The translations under genes were made by a program, and so were the position numbers. From contig NC_059502.1 in assembly GCF_914767665.1 (NCBI RefSeq), positions 16,182,001 through 16,246,000 of the forward strand: 64,000 nucleotides of DNA, in the 5' to 3' direction. Positions 23,831 through 35,850 of this stretch are shown piece after piece; within the stretch, counting starts at the first letter, position 1, and the number at the start of each line of letters is the position of its first letter. This DNA is from Harmonia axyridis (Eukaryota > Arthropoda > Insecta > Coleoptera > Coccinellidae). Below the pieces are notes generated by a model, which worked only from the letters and a program-made list of their open reading frames with translations, was not told the DNA's origin and did no database searches.

Positions 23831-26523
23831 AATTTTAAATTCTACACGGAATTTAAAATGATTGGGACATATCAAAACCTGAAATTTCAAAACTGTCTGT
23901 TTTGTGGTTACGGACATATTTCAATTGGAATTTACATTAAAAATCTCAATTTTTTATCATTTCTCGTTAGGGAGTTATCGTATTCTCGGCCGGAAAACTT
24001 TGACATTTACCACGAATTCATCATCAATGATACGTAACTTATTGTTTGTGACAATTTCAGGCTCAAACATCGCAAATTACGAAAATTGTGTCGAAATGAG
24101 CTGTGTGAATTAGCGCTTAAAAAAAATTCACGTAATATAAATAATATAAACTGCAATTCTTCTAACGATAATCCTGAGTTCCAAAAGGACACAATACTCA
24201 ACATTAGCTAAATGTAGGTGAACCATAACAAAGGTTGACATGACTCTTTCGTCATTTCACTTTGATATGAAATCACTTACATGTTCGTATCAACGTAAGC
24301 TCTGCAACTAGTTATGAACTCATCAGTGACATATTCCGAACAATACATTATCAAAGGAACAGTTAATAGGATAACGTACATCAAACGGGGCTGTTTCATG
24401 AAAGTGAACACTGAAAGGAACTTCACAGTAAATAGCTTCGGTATTCTCGATTAAAACGAGGAGAGAAAGTTTTTGAGCTCTTGTCTCTGAACCGATCGCT
24501 CTAGCATTTCGTCACAATATCTGTAATATTCAATTTTGGATCCGAGAATGGTGTCAACTGATGAGGTCCGAAACATTGATGACCAATTATTCGAAAACTG
24601 AATTTTTAAAAATTTGTTCTAATGATTTTTTTGCATCAAAAACTCATGGATCGTGGTTTTTAGCTACGAGGATCAATGCGGTATAGCAACTGATTTTTGT
24701 ACCAAGTTTCTCGAAAATAACTTCTATAGTTTTCAGGAAAAATTCTGGACTGCGGACGCACGAATTTTTTCATTAGATTATTGGATTTCATAAAATTCAA
24801 AACGTAAATTTTAATAATTTCAGGGTGGGACGAATTTTGTTTCGCTGAAATAATTCCAGAGGTTCATCATTGATAATAATAAATAAAAATGAATGCCTCG
24901 AATGCAAAGTTGTCCAGAATGATTAACAAACTTATTTAATCGTAATTTGGGTTATACCCTGTATATTAATACGAAAACGTTCACCCTTGAAACCACCTTA
25001 TGGAATATATTATAAATGTAATTACCAAAAGGGACACTTTTTAAATTGGTTTATAATGGAATTATATGAGCGCTACTGCCTTGATGGGGACAACATTCAA
25101 AATTAAAAAAAAATGAGAAAAGCACCGACGTGAATTTAGGTGGCTTCCCACGCTTGTTATAATTCGTATACATGTAATTTTTTCACGAAATTTCGCATAA
25201 CTCTCAAATCAGCATTACAGGAAACAATTAATGAATTAACCTGCAAATTTGAAACGCCATGTAAACACAGAATTACTTCTATGATACATTCAACTCAATG
25301 TCATTAATCAATTCTCTCCCTACTAGATAAAAATCATCGTAAATGAAATTTGAAAAAGTTTCGAAAATATATAGTCTTCTTGCTCATAAATTTTGTATTA
25401 TCAATTCAAATTTCGTGAATTCTCTATTTGAAAACCCGTGATAAGTAAATTAAAAATATTTCACTGCGATCTTACAATAATTTAAAAATACTTTATTTAA
25501 TCACTGGATACTACCAAATGATGAATATTAACATAGAAGTAACAGGATTAAATCCTGCTACTAAATTGACAAGATTTTAGCGTCTTTGCTCCACAGGCTC
25601 TTGGAATAGAACATAAAGGTGAGGTTGGTAGTATTTGATTTAATTAAGTAAAAGCAAATTCGGTCCCTATAGGAGCTTGTTATGTTGATAGAGAAAATGT
25701 ATTAATGTTGAATTTATGCCTTGAAGGTGAACCCAGAATGTGTAAGACTACAATGTCGACTGATATCCCGGAACTAGAATTAACGGAACTAGAATCAAAT
25801 TTGATAACCCGGAAAATTAAATCATTCGATCCCAAGTTTCTTAGGCGATGTTTGTTTTTTTCGAACAGATCGTTCTATCATTTCGTCTTAATGCCAATAA
25901 TTTTCGAATGGTCTCAAACAATAAGGTTCTGTCCGTTCGTCTGGTCGGCCATATGCATGATATCTTTCTAAAGATAAAACATAAAAACTAGAGAGGTTCC
26001 GTAAATATGGTAGTTATCTAAACAGCTTTCATTATACAGGGTGTAGCAGAGTAAAATTGTAAGGGAAATGATCGTACCAATTATTTCCCACATAAAATGG
26101 TGTTGAACAAAGAATAAAATTATTTTTTCATACCTCATAGCTACTAAACATAGCAAATATTGATTCAAACGAGTATTATCAACAAAAGCAAAATCAAAGG
26201 AAAAATCGATGGCGTAACATTCAATAAGCAAAATCTCGCTGATGTGTGAAAATAACGTAATAATAAAAGAGTTCCGAAAGTTTTATGACCAGATGAGGTA
26301 TTTTGGTATTCTGACGTTTGTATTTGCGAATCAAAATCATAAAAATTTCATTTGAAAACCTACATCTCCGACGTTTTTGTCTGTTTACTACTTTCAGCAG
26401 GTAGATGAACAAAATAATAAATTCACTTCTTACTACAAATCCGAAACTTCAGAAAAATATCGAATACCAATTATTCAAATTATCATATAGGACTGAAAAT
26501 CATTCGAAAAAATAGATTTTTTT
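23831..26523. other. Intergenic stretch, no gene seen
   Basis: Contains short TA-flanked ACCCTGTAT / CAGGGTG-like scraps near 24955 and 26036, which may be ends of small DNA elements. The frame 25705-25971 (88 codons) is unrecognised. Confidence 0.45.
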
Positions 26524-27051
26524 GGCAACCGTCCGGGAGGTGCTCACTTTCCGGACGCTTTTTCTCTGAGAAAGTAGCATTTCCCGGCCTAGTCCGGAAA
26601 GTACGTACTTCCCAGACTAGGCCGAAAAAGAATCACGTCGTTTGTGTCATTGTGAATATGAAAATCTTGGTAAAAGTGATTTACGTAACAAATCCGGAAA
26701 ATAGGGTTTTTTTGGACGAATAGACAAAATTCCAGGACGAGCGTAAGCGAGTCCTGGAAGACTGTGAGTCCAAGAAAACCATTTTCGGGCGTGTTGCGTA
26801 CAATATTTTTTCGGCAACCATGTAAAATAACACTATCGCTGCTGCTTTCCACATTTTATTGCGATTGCGATAAAAAAACATGCAAATTTTTGACAACTAA
26901 TTTCATATGAACTGTCAGCCGTTATCTCGGTTGCTATGGATTCTATGATTCTTTTCCGGCCTAGTCCGGGAAGTACGTACTTTCCGGACTAGGCCGGCTA
27001 CTTTCTCAGAGAAAAAGCGTCCGGGAAGTGAGCACTTCCCGGACGGTTGCC
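26524..27051 (-). mobile_element. Palindrome-ended element, complete copy with nested-palindrome TIRs
   Basis: The inverted ends (26524-26630 and 26952-27051) are each about 100 bases. Each holds two GC-rich palindromes, one around GAAGTGAGCACTTC and one around AAGTACGTACTT inside CCTAGTCCGG/CCGGACTAGG. Between them lies a body of about 270 bases containing the hairpin 26731-26758. The body matches 6550-6815, 27061-27345 and 27700-27837. No transposase is recognisable. Short open frames (26681-26896) recur between copies only as shared DNA. Superfamily unknown; a non-autonomous DNA transposon is likely. Confidence 0.8.
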
Positions 27052-27350
27052 GAAATAGTAATTTACGTAACAAGTCCGGAAAATAGGGTTTTTTTGGACG
27101 AATAGACAAAATTCCAGGACGAGCGTAAGCGAGTCCTGGAAGTCTGTGAGTCCAGAAAAACCATTTTCGTGTTGCGTCCAATATTTTTTCGGCAACCATA
27201 TAAAATAACACTATCGCTGCTGCTTTTCATATTTTATTGCGATTGCGATAAAAAAACATCCAAATTTTTGACAACTAATTTCATATGAACTGTCAGCCGT
27301 TATCTCGGTTGCTATGGATTCTATGATTCTTTTCCGGCCTAGTCCGGTTG
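27052..27350 (-). repeat. Second, tandem body of the palindromic element, truncated
   Basis: Starts right after the GGTTGCC end of the preceding copy and repeats its body in the same orientation, offset by about 382 bases (ATTTACGTAACA at 26679 and 27061). It includes the hairpin at 27113-27140. It stops within the first palindrome (GGCCTAGTCCGG, about 27345), so the far end has been lost. Confidence 0.8.
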
Positions 27351-27692
27351 CCTAGTTGGATATCCATCCATACCTTGATTGAAGCACTGCAAAACCATAA
27401 CAGAGAATGTCATTCTGGCTTATTTGGCGCATAAATCAGAAACAGTCAAATCCTCCACTCTGTGGAGCATGTACTCCATGTTGAAAAGTATGATTTCAGT
27501 GAAGAAGAATGAAGAAGAAGAAATATAGACTCATTCATCAATATTAGTAATTGCTCGAATTTTAATATAAATATTAATATGAATAAGAATTAGAATGTTT
27601 CTGCTAATATGCGGTGTTTTCTGTTCTGTTGAATTTAAATAAGAATTAAAATGTCTATAACAGAAATGTGTCGTCTCATTGATTTTCTATTC
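27351..27692. other. Intergenic stretch between palindromic copies
   Basis: AT-rich, with a GAAGAAGAA-rich tract at about 27498-27523. No gene or repeat match seen. Confidence 0.4.
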
Positions 27693-27840
27693 TACACGGT
27701 TGCCGAAAAAATATTCTACCTACGCAACACGAACGAAAATGGTTTTTTTTGACTCATAGACTTCCAGGACGAGCGTAAGCGAGTCCTGGAATTTTGTCTA
27801 TTCGTCCAAAAAATCCCTATTTTTCGGACTTGTTACGTAA
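27693..27840 (+). repeat. Palindromic-element body fragment, opposite orientation
   Basis: Matches the outer half of the body, from GGTTGCCGAAAAAATATT to TTACGTAAATTA. The hairpin is at 27763-27790. Relative to the flanking body, the 12 bases in the hairpin centre are inverted compared with 26731-26758 and 27113-27140. Confidence 0.8.
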
Positions 27841-28434
27841 ATTACTATTATTATCTAAATATATTACACCAAGTCTGTCACCTTATATAACATCAAAGTA
27901 AGAGATTTTTTCTATTACCTTTTACTAGCAAAATTACTTACTACACAACCCTCTAATGCTTAAACCCCTTTCGCAGAAACATTGATGATATATTTCATCG
28001 CACATTAATCATCCTCACGTATCCCAGAATGAATTCCAAGTCCACCACTCACAAACAGGGATGAATCCTCGAGAAAACGGGATGTGGACTCTTCTGTTGG
28101 GATCGCGTCCTATCAGCCATAAGATCGTCAGAACACACCGGGCAAGATTAGAAAGCTGCACACTTCCTGTTCCGGCTGAACTCCCGGAAATGTCATTTTC
28201 CTGGAAAGGGAAAGGAAATAAGATAATTCTGTTCGTACTGAACTTTGAAGTGTTATGGTTGCAGGTCACTTAGAATTCCTGGAGTCGTTTGATTCAATTT
28301 TTCGTTTAGTGTAAATGATATCGTTGTCTTTTCGCAAGTTTTATGTCGGTGATTATTGAAGATCTTGCTCAAGGATATTTTATAGGAAGAAGTAGGACTA
28401 GTTATTGATGACTTCTTGAAAATATTAGGCCAAT
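27841..28434. other. Intergenic stretch, no gene seen
   Basis: Less AT-rich around 28015-28273, where frames exist on both strands (84 and 70 codons). Neither resembles a known protein. Confidence 0.4.
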
Positions 28435-29610
28435 TGAAAAGTCCCCGGTGTGATGCAAAGATGGCGATGCTAGTGTTGAATTCATATGATTTTCAGTTAG
28501 TACCAACCTTTAAACGATTAGTCCGACCATGAGTTTGTGAGATATTGCGTTGTGAGTGTAGCTACTTTCGTTATTTTGAAAAAAAATTCATGTGCTGATG
28601 AAATATTGCTTTTCGAAAGGAGAAAATACAGTTGAAGCAAAATCTTGGCTCAATGAAGAGTTTCCGGAGTCTGCACCAGGAAAATCAACAATCATTGATT
28701 GGTATGCTAAGTTTAAATGTGGTGAAATGAGCACCGAAGATGGTGAACGAGTGGACACCCAAAAGAGGCTGTCACCGACGAAAAAATCAGTTGATCAGGA
28801 TAGCAGACATTGTGAAGATATCCTCTGAACGTGTACATCATATCATTCACGAATATTTGTACATGAGAAGGCTGTGTGCAAAATGATTGCCTCGCGAGCT
28901 CATAATTGATCAAAAGCAACAACGTGTTAATGATTCTGAGCAGTGTTTGAAGCTGTTTAAGTACAATAAACCTGAATATTTGCGTCGATATGTGAACATG
29001 GCTCCATTATTTCACTCCGGAGTCCAATCGACGGTTAGCTGAGTGGACTGCACACGATAAACCGAATCCAAAGCGATTCAAAACACAACAGTCAGCTGGC
29101 AAGGTTATGGAATCAGTATTCTGGGATGCAAAAGGTATAATATTCATTGGTTACCTCCAAAAGGGCCAGACCATCAACATCGATAATCATATATCGTTAT
29201 TAGATCGTTTAAAGGTTGAAAACGTTAAAAAACGGCACCATTTGAAGGAAAAAAAGGTACTGTTTCATGAAGATAATGCGCCGTGTCACAAATCAATGAA
29301 AACAATGGCAAAATTTCATGAATTGGGCTTCAAATTGCTTCTGCATCCACCGTATTCGCCAAATCTGGCCCCTAACAATTTTTTTTTCTGTTCTCAGACC
29401 TCAAACAAATGCTCGCTGGAAATAAATTTAACGACAATGAAGAAGTAATCGCTGGAACTGAGGGAATTTTGAAACGAAAGACAAATCGTACTACAAAAAT
29501 GGTATCGAAAAGATGGAAGATCGCTAAAATCGATGTTGAATAATAAAACCGAATTTTAGGCAGAAAAATGTGTTTTACTATGGTATACTGGGATCTTTCA
29601 AGTGGCCTTT
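28435..29610 (+). pseudogene. Irritans-type mariner, full length, catalytically dead
   Basis: About 1.18 kb with recognisable TIRs: TTAGGCCAATTGAAAAGTCC at the left, and a decayed inverse at about 29590-29610. The transposase reads KYCFSKGENTVEAKSWLNEE (28600), APGKSTIIDWYAKFKCGEMS, then frameshifts near 28750. The segment that should hold MDETW with the first Asp reads NMAPLFHSG (about 29000), so the Asp codon has been deleted. The second Asp survives in LFHEDNAPCHKSM (about 29275). The third has become Asn in PPYSPNLAPNNFFF (about 29360). The C-terminus continues in another frame to about 29540. Confidence 0.92.
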
Positions 29611-32446
29611 TAATTGAGTTTCCGCAATTTATAACATTGAAAAAAATTTCAGATTGATATATTCTTATTTCAGAATGAATTCCCTAGAAAGAGATTCCAA
29701 CTAATGGTTCATTGTCATTTTGGGAAAACATTACGATTATAATTATTTGGGTTTAAATATTCTCTACATGAATTCAGTTCTAATGAATACAGCAGTGAAT
29801 AGTTCTCAATCACATCGTTTTACCAATCATCGGAATCGGTCATCATAACTCATTGTAATGGAGAATTGGATATTTCATATCAATCGTAAAAAATTATCTA
29901 GCTCGTGTTGCAAAGTATACATTCTTTAAAAACTGATTATTTTAAAATGGTTTTTGTTGACAAAATATTTTTCCTGCATTTTCATCGTTCTCCAAACAAT
30001 TCTTTCATCGCTAAAATATTTTTACAGTTCATACCAAATGTACCATATCATGAAAAACATACACAAAAAACATCCAAAACGTGAAACACGCGTTGAATAT
30101 TCTATCAACTATAAACTCTTTTATGCGTATCCCGCAAATAGCAGGAATCTGTGGTCGAATTATGATGAATTATTTGTAGTCATGAACAACGCTATTTGAA
30201 TATTTCCATCACAATGTGTTAGTTTAGTGCCTAGGTGTACAGTTAAAGACCTTTGTATTCCATATAGCTCTCATATTCCTGTGAAATGCAGGGGTCGCCA
30301 TTCAAATTGGCTATTGTTTCACATAAATGATATATTGTTTTAGTAATTTTGTTGCATGAAGTTTTCATTTAACTCATCCCATGAACAAGAATGGAATGAG
30401 AGGCTCATAAATCTATCGATGATTTGAGAATTTCAATTTATTTTCCTCAATAATATTCTTAGGATACTTAGGACTATTTTGAGGACGTTGCCAATTATTT
30501 AATAATAATAAACAAGAGTTTATTATTTCCCAAGTGAATCTGCTATTCTACCTTTAAGAATCGTGATTCAATCATCAAGTCAAAACAGAAACTAATATTT
30601 GTACTTAATTTCATAAAATCATTTTAAAAGAGAAGAAATTAGAGAGAAATTTAGTTAGTGAATAGAGGATAGCCTGTTTATATTCATTTTATTCCAAGTT
30701 ATTCCGAAACGACAGCTGGAAATGTTCCACGTTTTTTTTTTCATACCATCTCATTGATTAGCCAAAAACAGCCGATTGCTGTTAAATTAGAGTAGGCTTT
30801 TGTTGAACCTAAACATTTTCACGTATTACACAAGAGCACTGATAAAAATCCCAACAAAAACTCTGTCTCCCCATATTATATAGGTGTGTGCTTGGTTTGT
30901 GTTTTTTTACAGAATAAGCTGACATAATTATATTGAAGGGCTTCTTCTTCATACAAACAAAATTTTTTCCATCCTCCCTTTTTGATTCCTTTCAATTATA
31001 CCTGAAAAAAAGAAGAGGAAGGAACTAGAAAGGTGAACTAAATGCTATAGTTTCCATTATATTGATTTAAAGTTAGCGAACCATTTATAAAAAAAAATTG
31101 AGACTGAATGGGACCCTATCAGAAAAAGAGGGCAATGATTCGTTCAGCTATAACCTTCAATCAATATATCTAAACAGAAGAAAAACTACCTGTGAAATCT
31201 TCAATCTTGGGCACTTCAGATAGAAGAAAATAATCCGTCATCACGTTTTCCCTAGAGTCTTGCAAAACGTTCCTGAAATTCTCGCCATTAAGGTCTCATA
31301 TTTTGCTCTTATTTTGTTTTCCTCTGGGATGAAATTGGAACGGTATGAGGAGCTGATTTATCGAATATAAAAATTTTCCTTGAGAGAAAGCTGTATTCAT
31401 TCTTCTTCGAACCCATAATTCAACATCGATTTTTCCATCACAACTCAGCTAATTCCATTTATCTCACACTCACCCTTGTTTTCCTATATCTAAACATTCC
31501 AGTTAATGAACAAGGAGCTGACTTCCTTAATTCCTCAGATATTGATAAATTATTACCTCGAAAATATAATCAATGATCATTAGTCATAATTTTGAGGGCA
31601 TTTGGAAGTTAGTTGATCAAGTCAGCAGTAAATATTTAGCAGCATTAGTCAATGGAAAATTTCAGAGACGTCTTTTGATTACCTTTATGGCTTTATGTTT
31701 CGACATTATTTATGTGGAAATTGGGGATACAAAGTTTGAATAAATATTGGTTATTGATTCGCTTTACTGGTGACTCATTCGATGACAGGGAGTGCGATAT
31801 GATTTCATACAGGGTGGTACATATAAAACAGTCAAGCTGGAGCAGATCAATTTGAATATTCTCAACAGTTTTTGTTTAGCATTCATTTTGGTGTTTGCGA
31901 AGAGAATACTTTAACAATCTGTAATATTTCACCTGCTTTTCTATGATAAACTAACGCTTTTCTTTTGCGAAGATTCTTTGCATTATCTACTGTTCTGAAA
32001 AAATACTTTTCAAATGATCAAATGTGATTTTGGGGGCCATCATATCATATAGGTATATCTCTTTCCATCTCTCTATAATATCTTCGCTATGGAAAAGTAT
32101 AAGCATCCAATACTGTGGTCGCAAACCCATTATCGGTAGTTCGCCGAGGTAATTTTGGTAGTGCGCCACTTATATTTTTTGTATTTTGAAATAAAAAACG
32201 TTTATAAATCAAATAAAGCCTCTAAAAAGTTGACTTATTCATCGTGATAAATACCAACACTGACATCAGAGCAGTGGCAACTCTTCGGTAAGCGATCATC
32301 TGTCGTATGAAGCAACAACTTAAACCACTAGGCCAAAACAATACAGTTTGAGAGAAATGAGGAAAACACTGACAAGTTGGCAGCTTTTGAGTACTTGGAT
32401 ATGATATGAATGTATATGGGTATAAACGTGGTCTTCAAGGGTGAAA
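29611..32446. other. Intergenic stretch, no gene seen
   Basis: About 2.8 kb of AT-rich sequence, the longest block without a recognised repeat. One CAGGGTGGTAC scrap lies at about 31811. The frame 29954-30199 (81 codons) is unrecognised. Confidence 0.5.
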
Positions 32447-32854
32447 AAGTAATGCCTCTTATTCTGCATCTTTGAAAACCTTCTCTCTTTCACCGCCATG
32501 CTAATCTTCGACGTCAAAATCACTGTTCTTGAAGCGTTGAAACCACTCTCGACACGTTTTTTCACTACTAACGACCTCAACATAAGTACTTGAGAGCATT
32601 CGATGAGCATCAGCCGCAGAGTTTTATTAAAGCAGGAAATCAAAACCTTTCGCAAATGACTAGAATTTGGTTTTAAGCTGATATATTTAATCGAGAATAA
32701 TTATATGATGCAGATACAAATCGACTTATATTCCGATGGCGTTATGTTAACAAATACCTAAGCTTATTGTATGACATCTACATTCTATTTTTTTCGACTA
32801 TCTCTTACCGCTACAGACATCTAATGGAAAACGGCAGAAAAAAAGTTGTACACC
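32447..32854 (-). pseudogene. Mauritiana-type mariner, 5' fragment
   Basis: Read from 32854 leftwards it starts with the family TIR (AGGTGTACAACTT-like, decayed). Then come the conserved 5' untranslated segment and the N-terminal part: REVLIS/HRM helix-turn-helix text, FQRFKNSDFDVED-like text (about 32520) and KERRFSKMQN in the shifted frame. It stops at about 32447, before the second helix-turn-helix. Two frameshifts are visible. Confidence 0.8.
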
Positions 32855-32989
32855 TGATATATCTTCGCTATGACGGCTGAAATACTTCTTCTCCAAGTGT
32901 TATTACCAAGTGTTGATGAATATCTGTCGGATGAATTTAAGTGAAATAAATTTTCAAATTATTAAGTTTTTGAGGTACATAGGGTAATA

Positions 32990-33778
32990 ACGGGTGTTTT
33001 TTTTCGAGGTATATAACTTTGAGTTGGCATTACTGTTCAAGATGGCGACCGATTTAATAGCTGTCAAGTGATTTATTCTCAGTTTGGTTTGGCAATCCAT
33101 CATAAATAGACTCACGCCTGAACAACGCTTGCAAATGGTGTCTCGAAACACCGTTACATCCAGAAAAACTGACTGTTTGGTGCGCTTTATGGGCTGGTGG
33201 AATCATTGGTCCGTACTTCTTCAAAAATGATGATGTCCAGAACGTTACAGTCAATGGTGATCGGTATAGAGCCATGATTACTAACTTTTTCATTCCTGAA
33301 TTGAACAACCATGATGTCCAGGAGCTGTGGTTCCAACAAGGCGGTGCAAAATGTCACACAGCTCGTGCCACAAATAATTTATTGAAAGATACGTTTCGTG
33401 ACCGCCTAATTTCACGTTTTGGACCTGTGAATTGGCCTCCAAGATCTTGTGATTTAACACCGCTAGACTACTTTCTGTGGGGCTATGTAAAGTCATTGGT
33501 CTATGCGGATAAGCCACAAACCCTTGACCATTTGGAAGACAACATTCGCGGTGTTATTGCCGATATACGGCCACAAATGTTGGAAAAAGTCATCGAAAAT
33601 TGGACGTCCAGATTGGACTACATCCGAGTCAGCCGTAGTGGTCATATGCCAGAAATCATATTTAAAATGTAATGCCACAAGATTATCTTACGGATAAATA
33701 AAATTCATGTCAATCGAATAATCCATCGTTGTTTTATTGCAATTTAAAGTTTCATAGCTCTAAAAAAAACACCCTTCA
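32990..33778 (+). pseudogene. WPPRS-type mariner, deletion derivative
   Basis: Both short TIRs are visible (CGGGTGTTTTTTTTCGAGGT; AAAAAACACCC at the right). The N-terminus (TPEQRLQMV near 33120) is joined straight to the region after the first Asp (about residue 190 of a typical transposase), so the first catalytic Asp is gone. The remaining frame (33274-33672) keeps FQQGGAKCHT, in which the second Asp is replaced by Gly, and WPPRSCDLTPLDYFLWG with the third Asp. It ends PEIIFKM. This deletion differs from the one shared by 14421-15336 and 37097-38015. Confidence 0.9.
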
Positions 33779-34644
33779 TATCAAGAGGAGCTACCGTTAT
33801 TCGATCTGTTCGAAGACGACCGCTGAAAAACTTTGTAAATCAAGGACACTCTGGTGAAATTATAGGCCCAGTTTTCTAGGACAAGAGGGAAAATAACCTG
33901 ATGATTCTAGCGAAAAAACGTAGCTACTATCATAAGAATTCAATTACACTCATTACCTAAGTAATATGCATTTTCATTACCTAAAAATAATCAACACGAC
34001 TATGTACTGTTATGAAAATAAGCATTTCAATGAATCCAAACAAACTCGATATTGTGAATAGTTAAATTTTCCGCACCTTCCGGTAGCATTGGGCCACCAA
34101 ACATCGAGAAAATTGCGCGCACTGCGTGATCATTGGCAGGTTTCGGGATCCCGTGGGATTCGGTGTGTTGCGATTATGCGATAACAACCGGCGAAACACG
34201 CACGCTAAATAAAATGCATATGACGTGCACTATTGATGCAATTCACATGGTTTTAAGGATTACTTGATGCTGACAATTTTTAATTAAAACCTGAATTTCG
34301 TACGACACATTATTTTGCGTTAGTGCGAGTCGAATAAAAAAAGCCCTATTCGGGAATTATTATGGTGGGCTGTTACATTTATGACTGTGAACGGGGCATA
34401 ACGATATATTGGCGCTAGTTCTCTATTGATTTCATTTTTTGACTCGATTGAGCAGGTTTGAATTTTGGTTAACTTTCTGTGATTTGAGTTGAGTTGAGCC
34501 TAGGGTCACAGGGTAGTCTTAAACGATTGGGTATGATTCATTGACGCTTATTGAACACGTAGCTTTACTTGTAGAGTAGTCATATCTGACTTGTCAACAC
34601 CCATACCGAAGTCGACATGCTTTCATCCTTCATTTTCCCAAGTA
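33779..34644. other. Intergenic stretch with a GC-richer pocket
   Basis: 34075-34215 is clearly more GC-rich than its surroundings and has CG-rich text. It matches no transposon in the window and no frame is recognised. It could be a conserved element, or simply a different repeat. Confidence 0.4.
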
Positions 34645-34688
34645 CAAGTTGTCCCAAATTCGATGCTCTGTGGGAGCATCTCGAGAAC
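34645..34688 (+). repeat. Terminal fragment of the 'CAGGGTGTCCCAAAT' repeat family
   Basis: TA, then CAAGTTGTCCCAAATTCGAT and GAGCATCTCGAGAA, a diverged version of the end at 54172-54216. It is joined at the right to mariner 5' sequence. Confidence 0.6.
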
Positions 34689-34694
34689 ATGTCA

Positions 34695-35850
34695 TACAAT
34701 AAGCTTAGGTATTTGTAAACATAACGCCATCGAAGTATTAGTCGATTTGTGTCTTCATCATGAAGTTATTCTCGTAAGTAATTGCACAAGTGCATCAAAA
34801 TTACCGATAATTTTGCATGACAGCGTGTTGTCATAAAAACTGCACGAGTTCATTTTCATTTATGGAGAAACATTTCTCCAAAAATGAAAATGACCGAATG
34901 CAGTTTTTCAAAGAAAACACGCTGGAATGCGAAATTATCCGGTCATTTTGATGCACGACTGTAATTCGGGGGAATATTTCCCGAATAAACTGTTAATTTG
35001 TCAAAGTGACATAGATTCCATAGATTCGAACTGTGAAAGATGCATAGAAACTTTGCATCTATGAACAGAACAATTATCGCAGTGCAGTTTCGCTTCCTAC
35101 AATGCAATTATCGCTGTAATTTTCGATAATTGCATTCCATTTACATAGAATTTTTGACAGGAGGGAAATATTCGCTGTAATTTTCGATAATTGTTCTCCA
35201 TATACATAGAAGAAATATTCGATTAAACATGTCAGATTCCGAGCCAAATTCTCGTCATATGCGGGATGTTTTCATTTTCTGCTTTAATATGAAGACACCT
35301 GCGGTCGAGGCTCATCGAATGCTCTCAAATATGTGCCTATGGTAAGGCCCCTATTAGTGAAAGAACGTGCCGAGAGTTGTTTCAACACTTCGAGAACAGT
35401 GATTTTGACGTCGAAGCATGGCGGTGAGAGAGGGAAGGTTTATGAAGATGCAGAATAGGAGGCATTGCTTGATCAAGACTCTTTTTGAAAGAATCATTAG
35501 GAGTGACACAACAAGCCCTATCAAAACGCCTGGAAGTCATGGGAATGATTCAGAAACAAGGAAATTGAGTGCCGTACGAGTTGAAGCCGAGATATGCTGC
35601 ACGGCGTTTGTTTGCTTGTGAACAGCTGCTTGCAAGTCAAAAACTGAAGAGGTTTCTGCATCGCATAGTGACTGAAGACGAAAAATGGGTTCATTACGAT
35701 AATCCCAATTGCTGAATATTATGGAGATATCCCTGCCATGCTTCCACGTCGACGGCCAAACCGAATATTCAAGGTCATGCTCAGTACTTAGTGGGACCAG
35801 CTCGGAGACCTGCTTCCATCGAAGTCGAGTGGTGATAGACCAGTTTCGCT
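34695..35850 (+). pseudogene. Mauritiana-type mariner, truncated and interrupted
   Basis: The 5' untranslated text of the family (AAGCTTAGGTATTTGTAAAC...) is present to 34773, is interrupted by a fold-back insertion (34774-35222) and resumes at ATTAAACATGTCAG (35223). Transposase text follows: SEPNSRHMRDVFIFCFNMKT, the FENSDFDVE region, then EKQGN- and RFLHRIVTEDEKWVHYDNPN with the first Asp (35650-35715), and SSETCFHRSR near 35810. There are at least four frameshifts. The second and third Asp regions are absent: sequence turns unrelated after about 35850. Confidence 0.88.
34774..35222. mobile_element. Fold-back insertion inside the mariner 5' region
   Basis: The inserted block opens with inverted arms of about 95 bases (34778-34872 and 34880-34975, pairing TGCATCAAAATTACCG with CGGTCATTTTGATGCA) around a tiny loop. 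It continues with short internal duplications (GCTGTAATTTTCGATAATTG at about 35131 and 35173). The interrupted mariner order TTATTCTCG|ATTAAAC is known from the copy at 48770 (inverted). The short TATTCTCG / AATATTCG similarity at the two edges may be a decayed target duplication. Confidence 0.75.
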
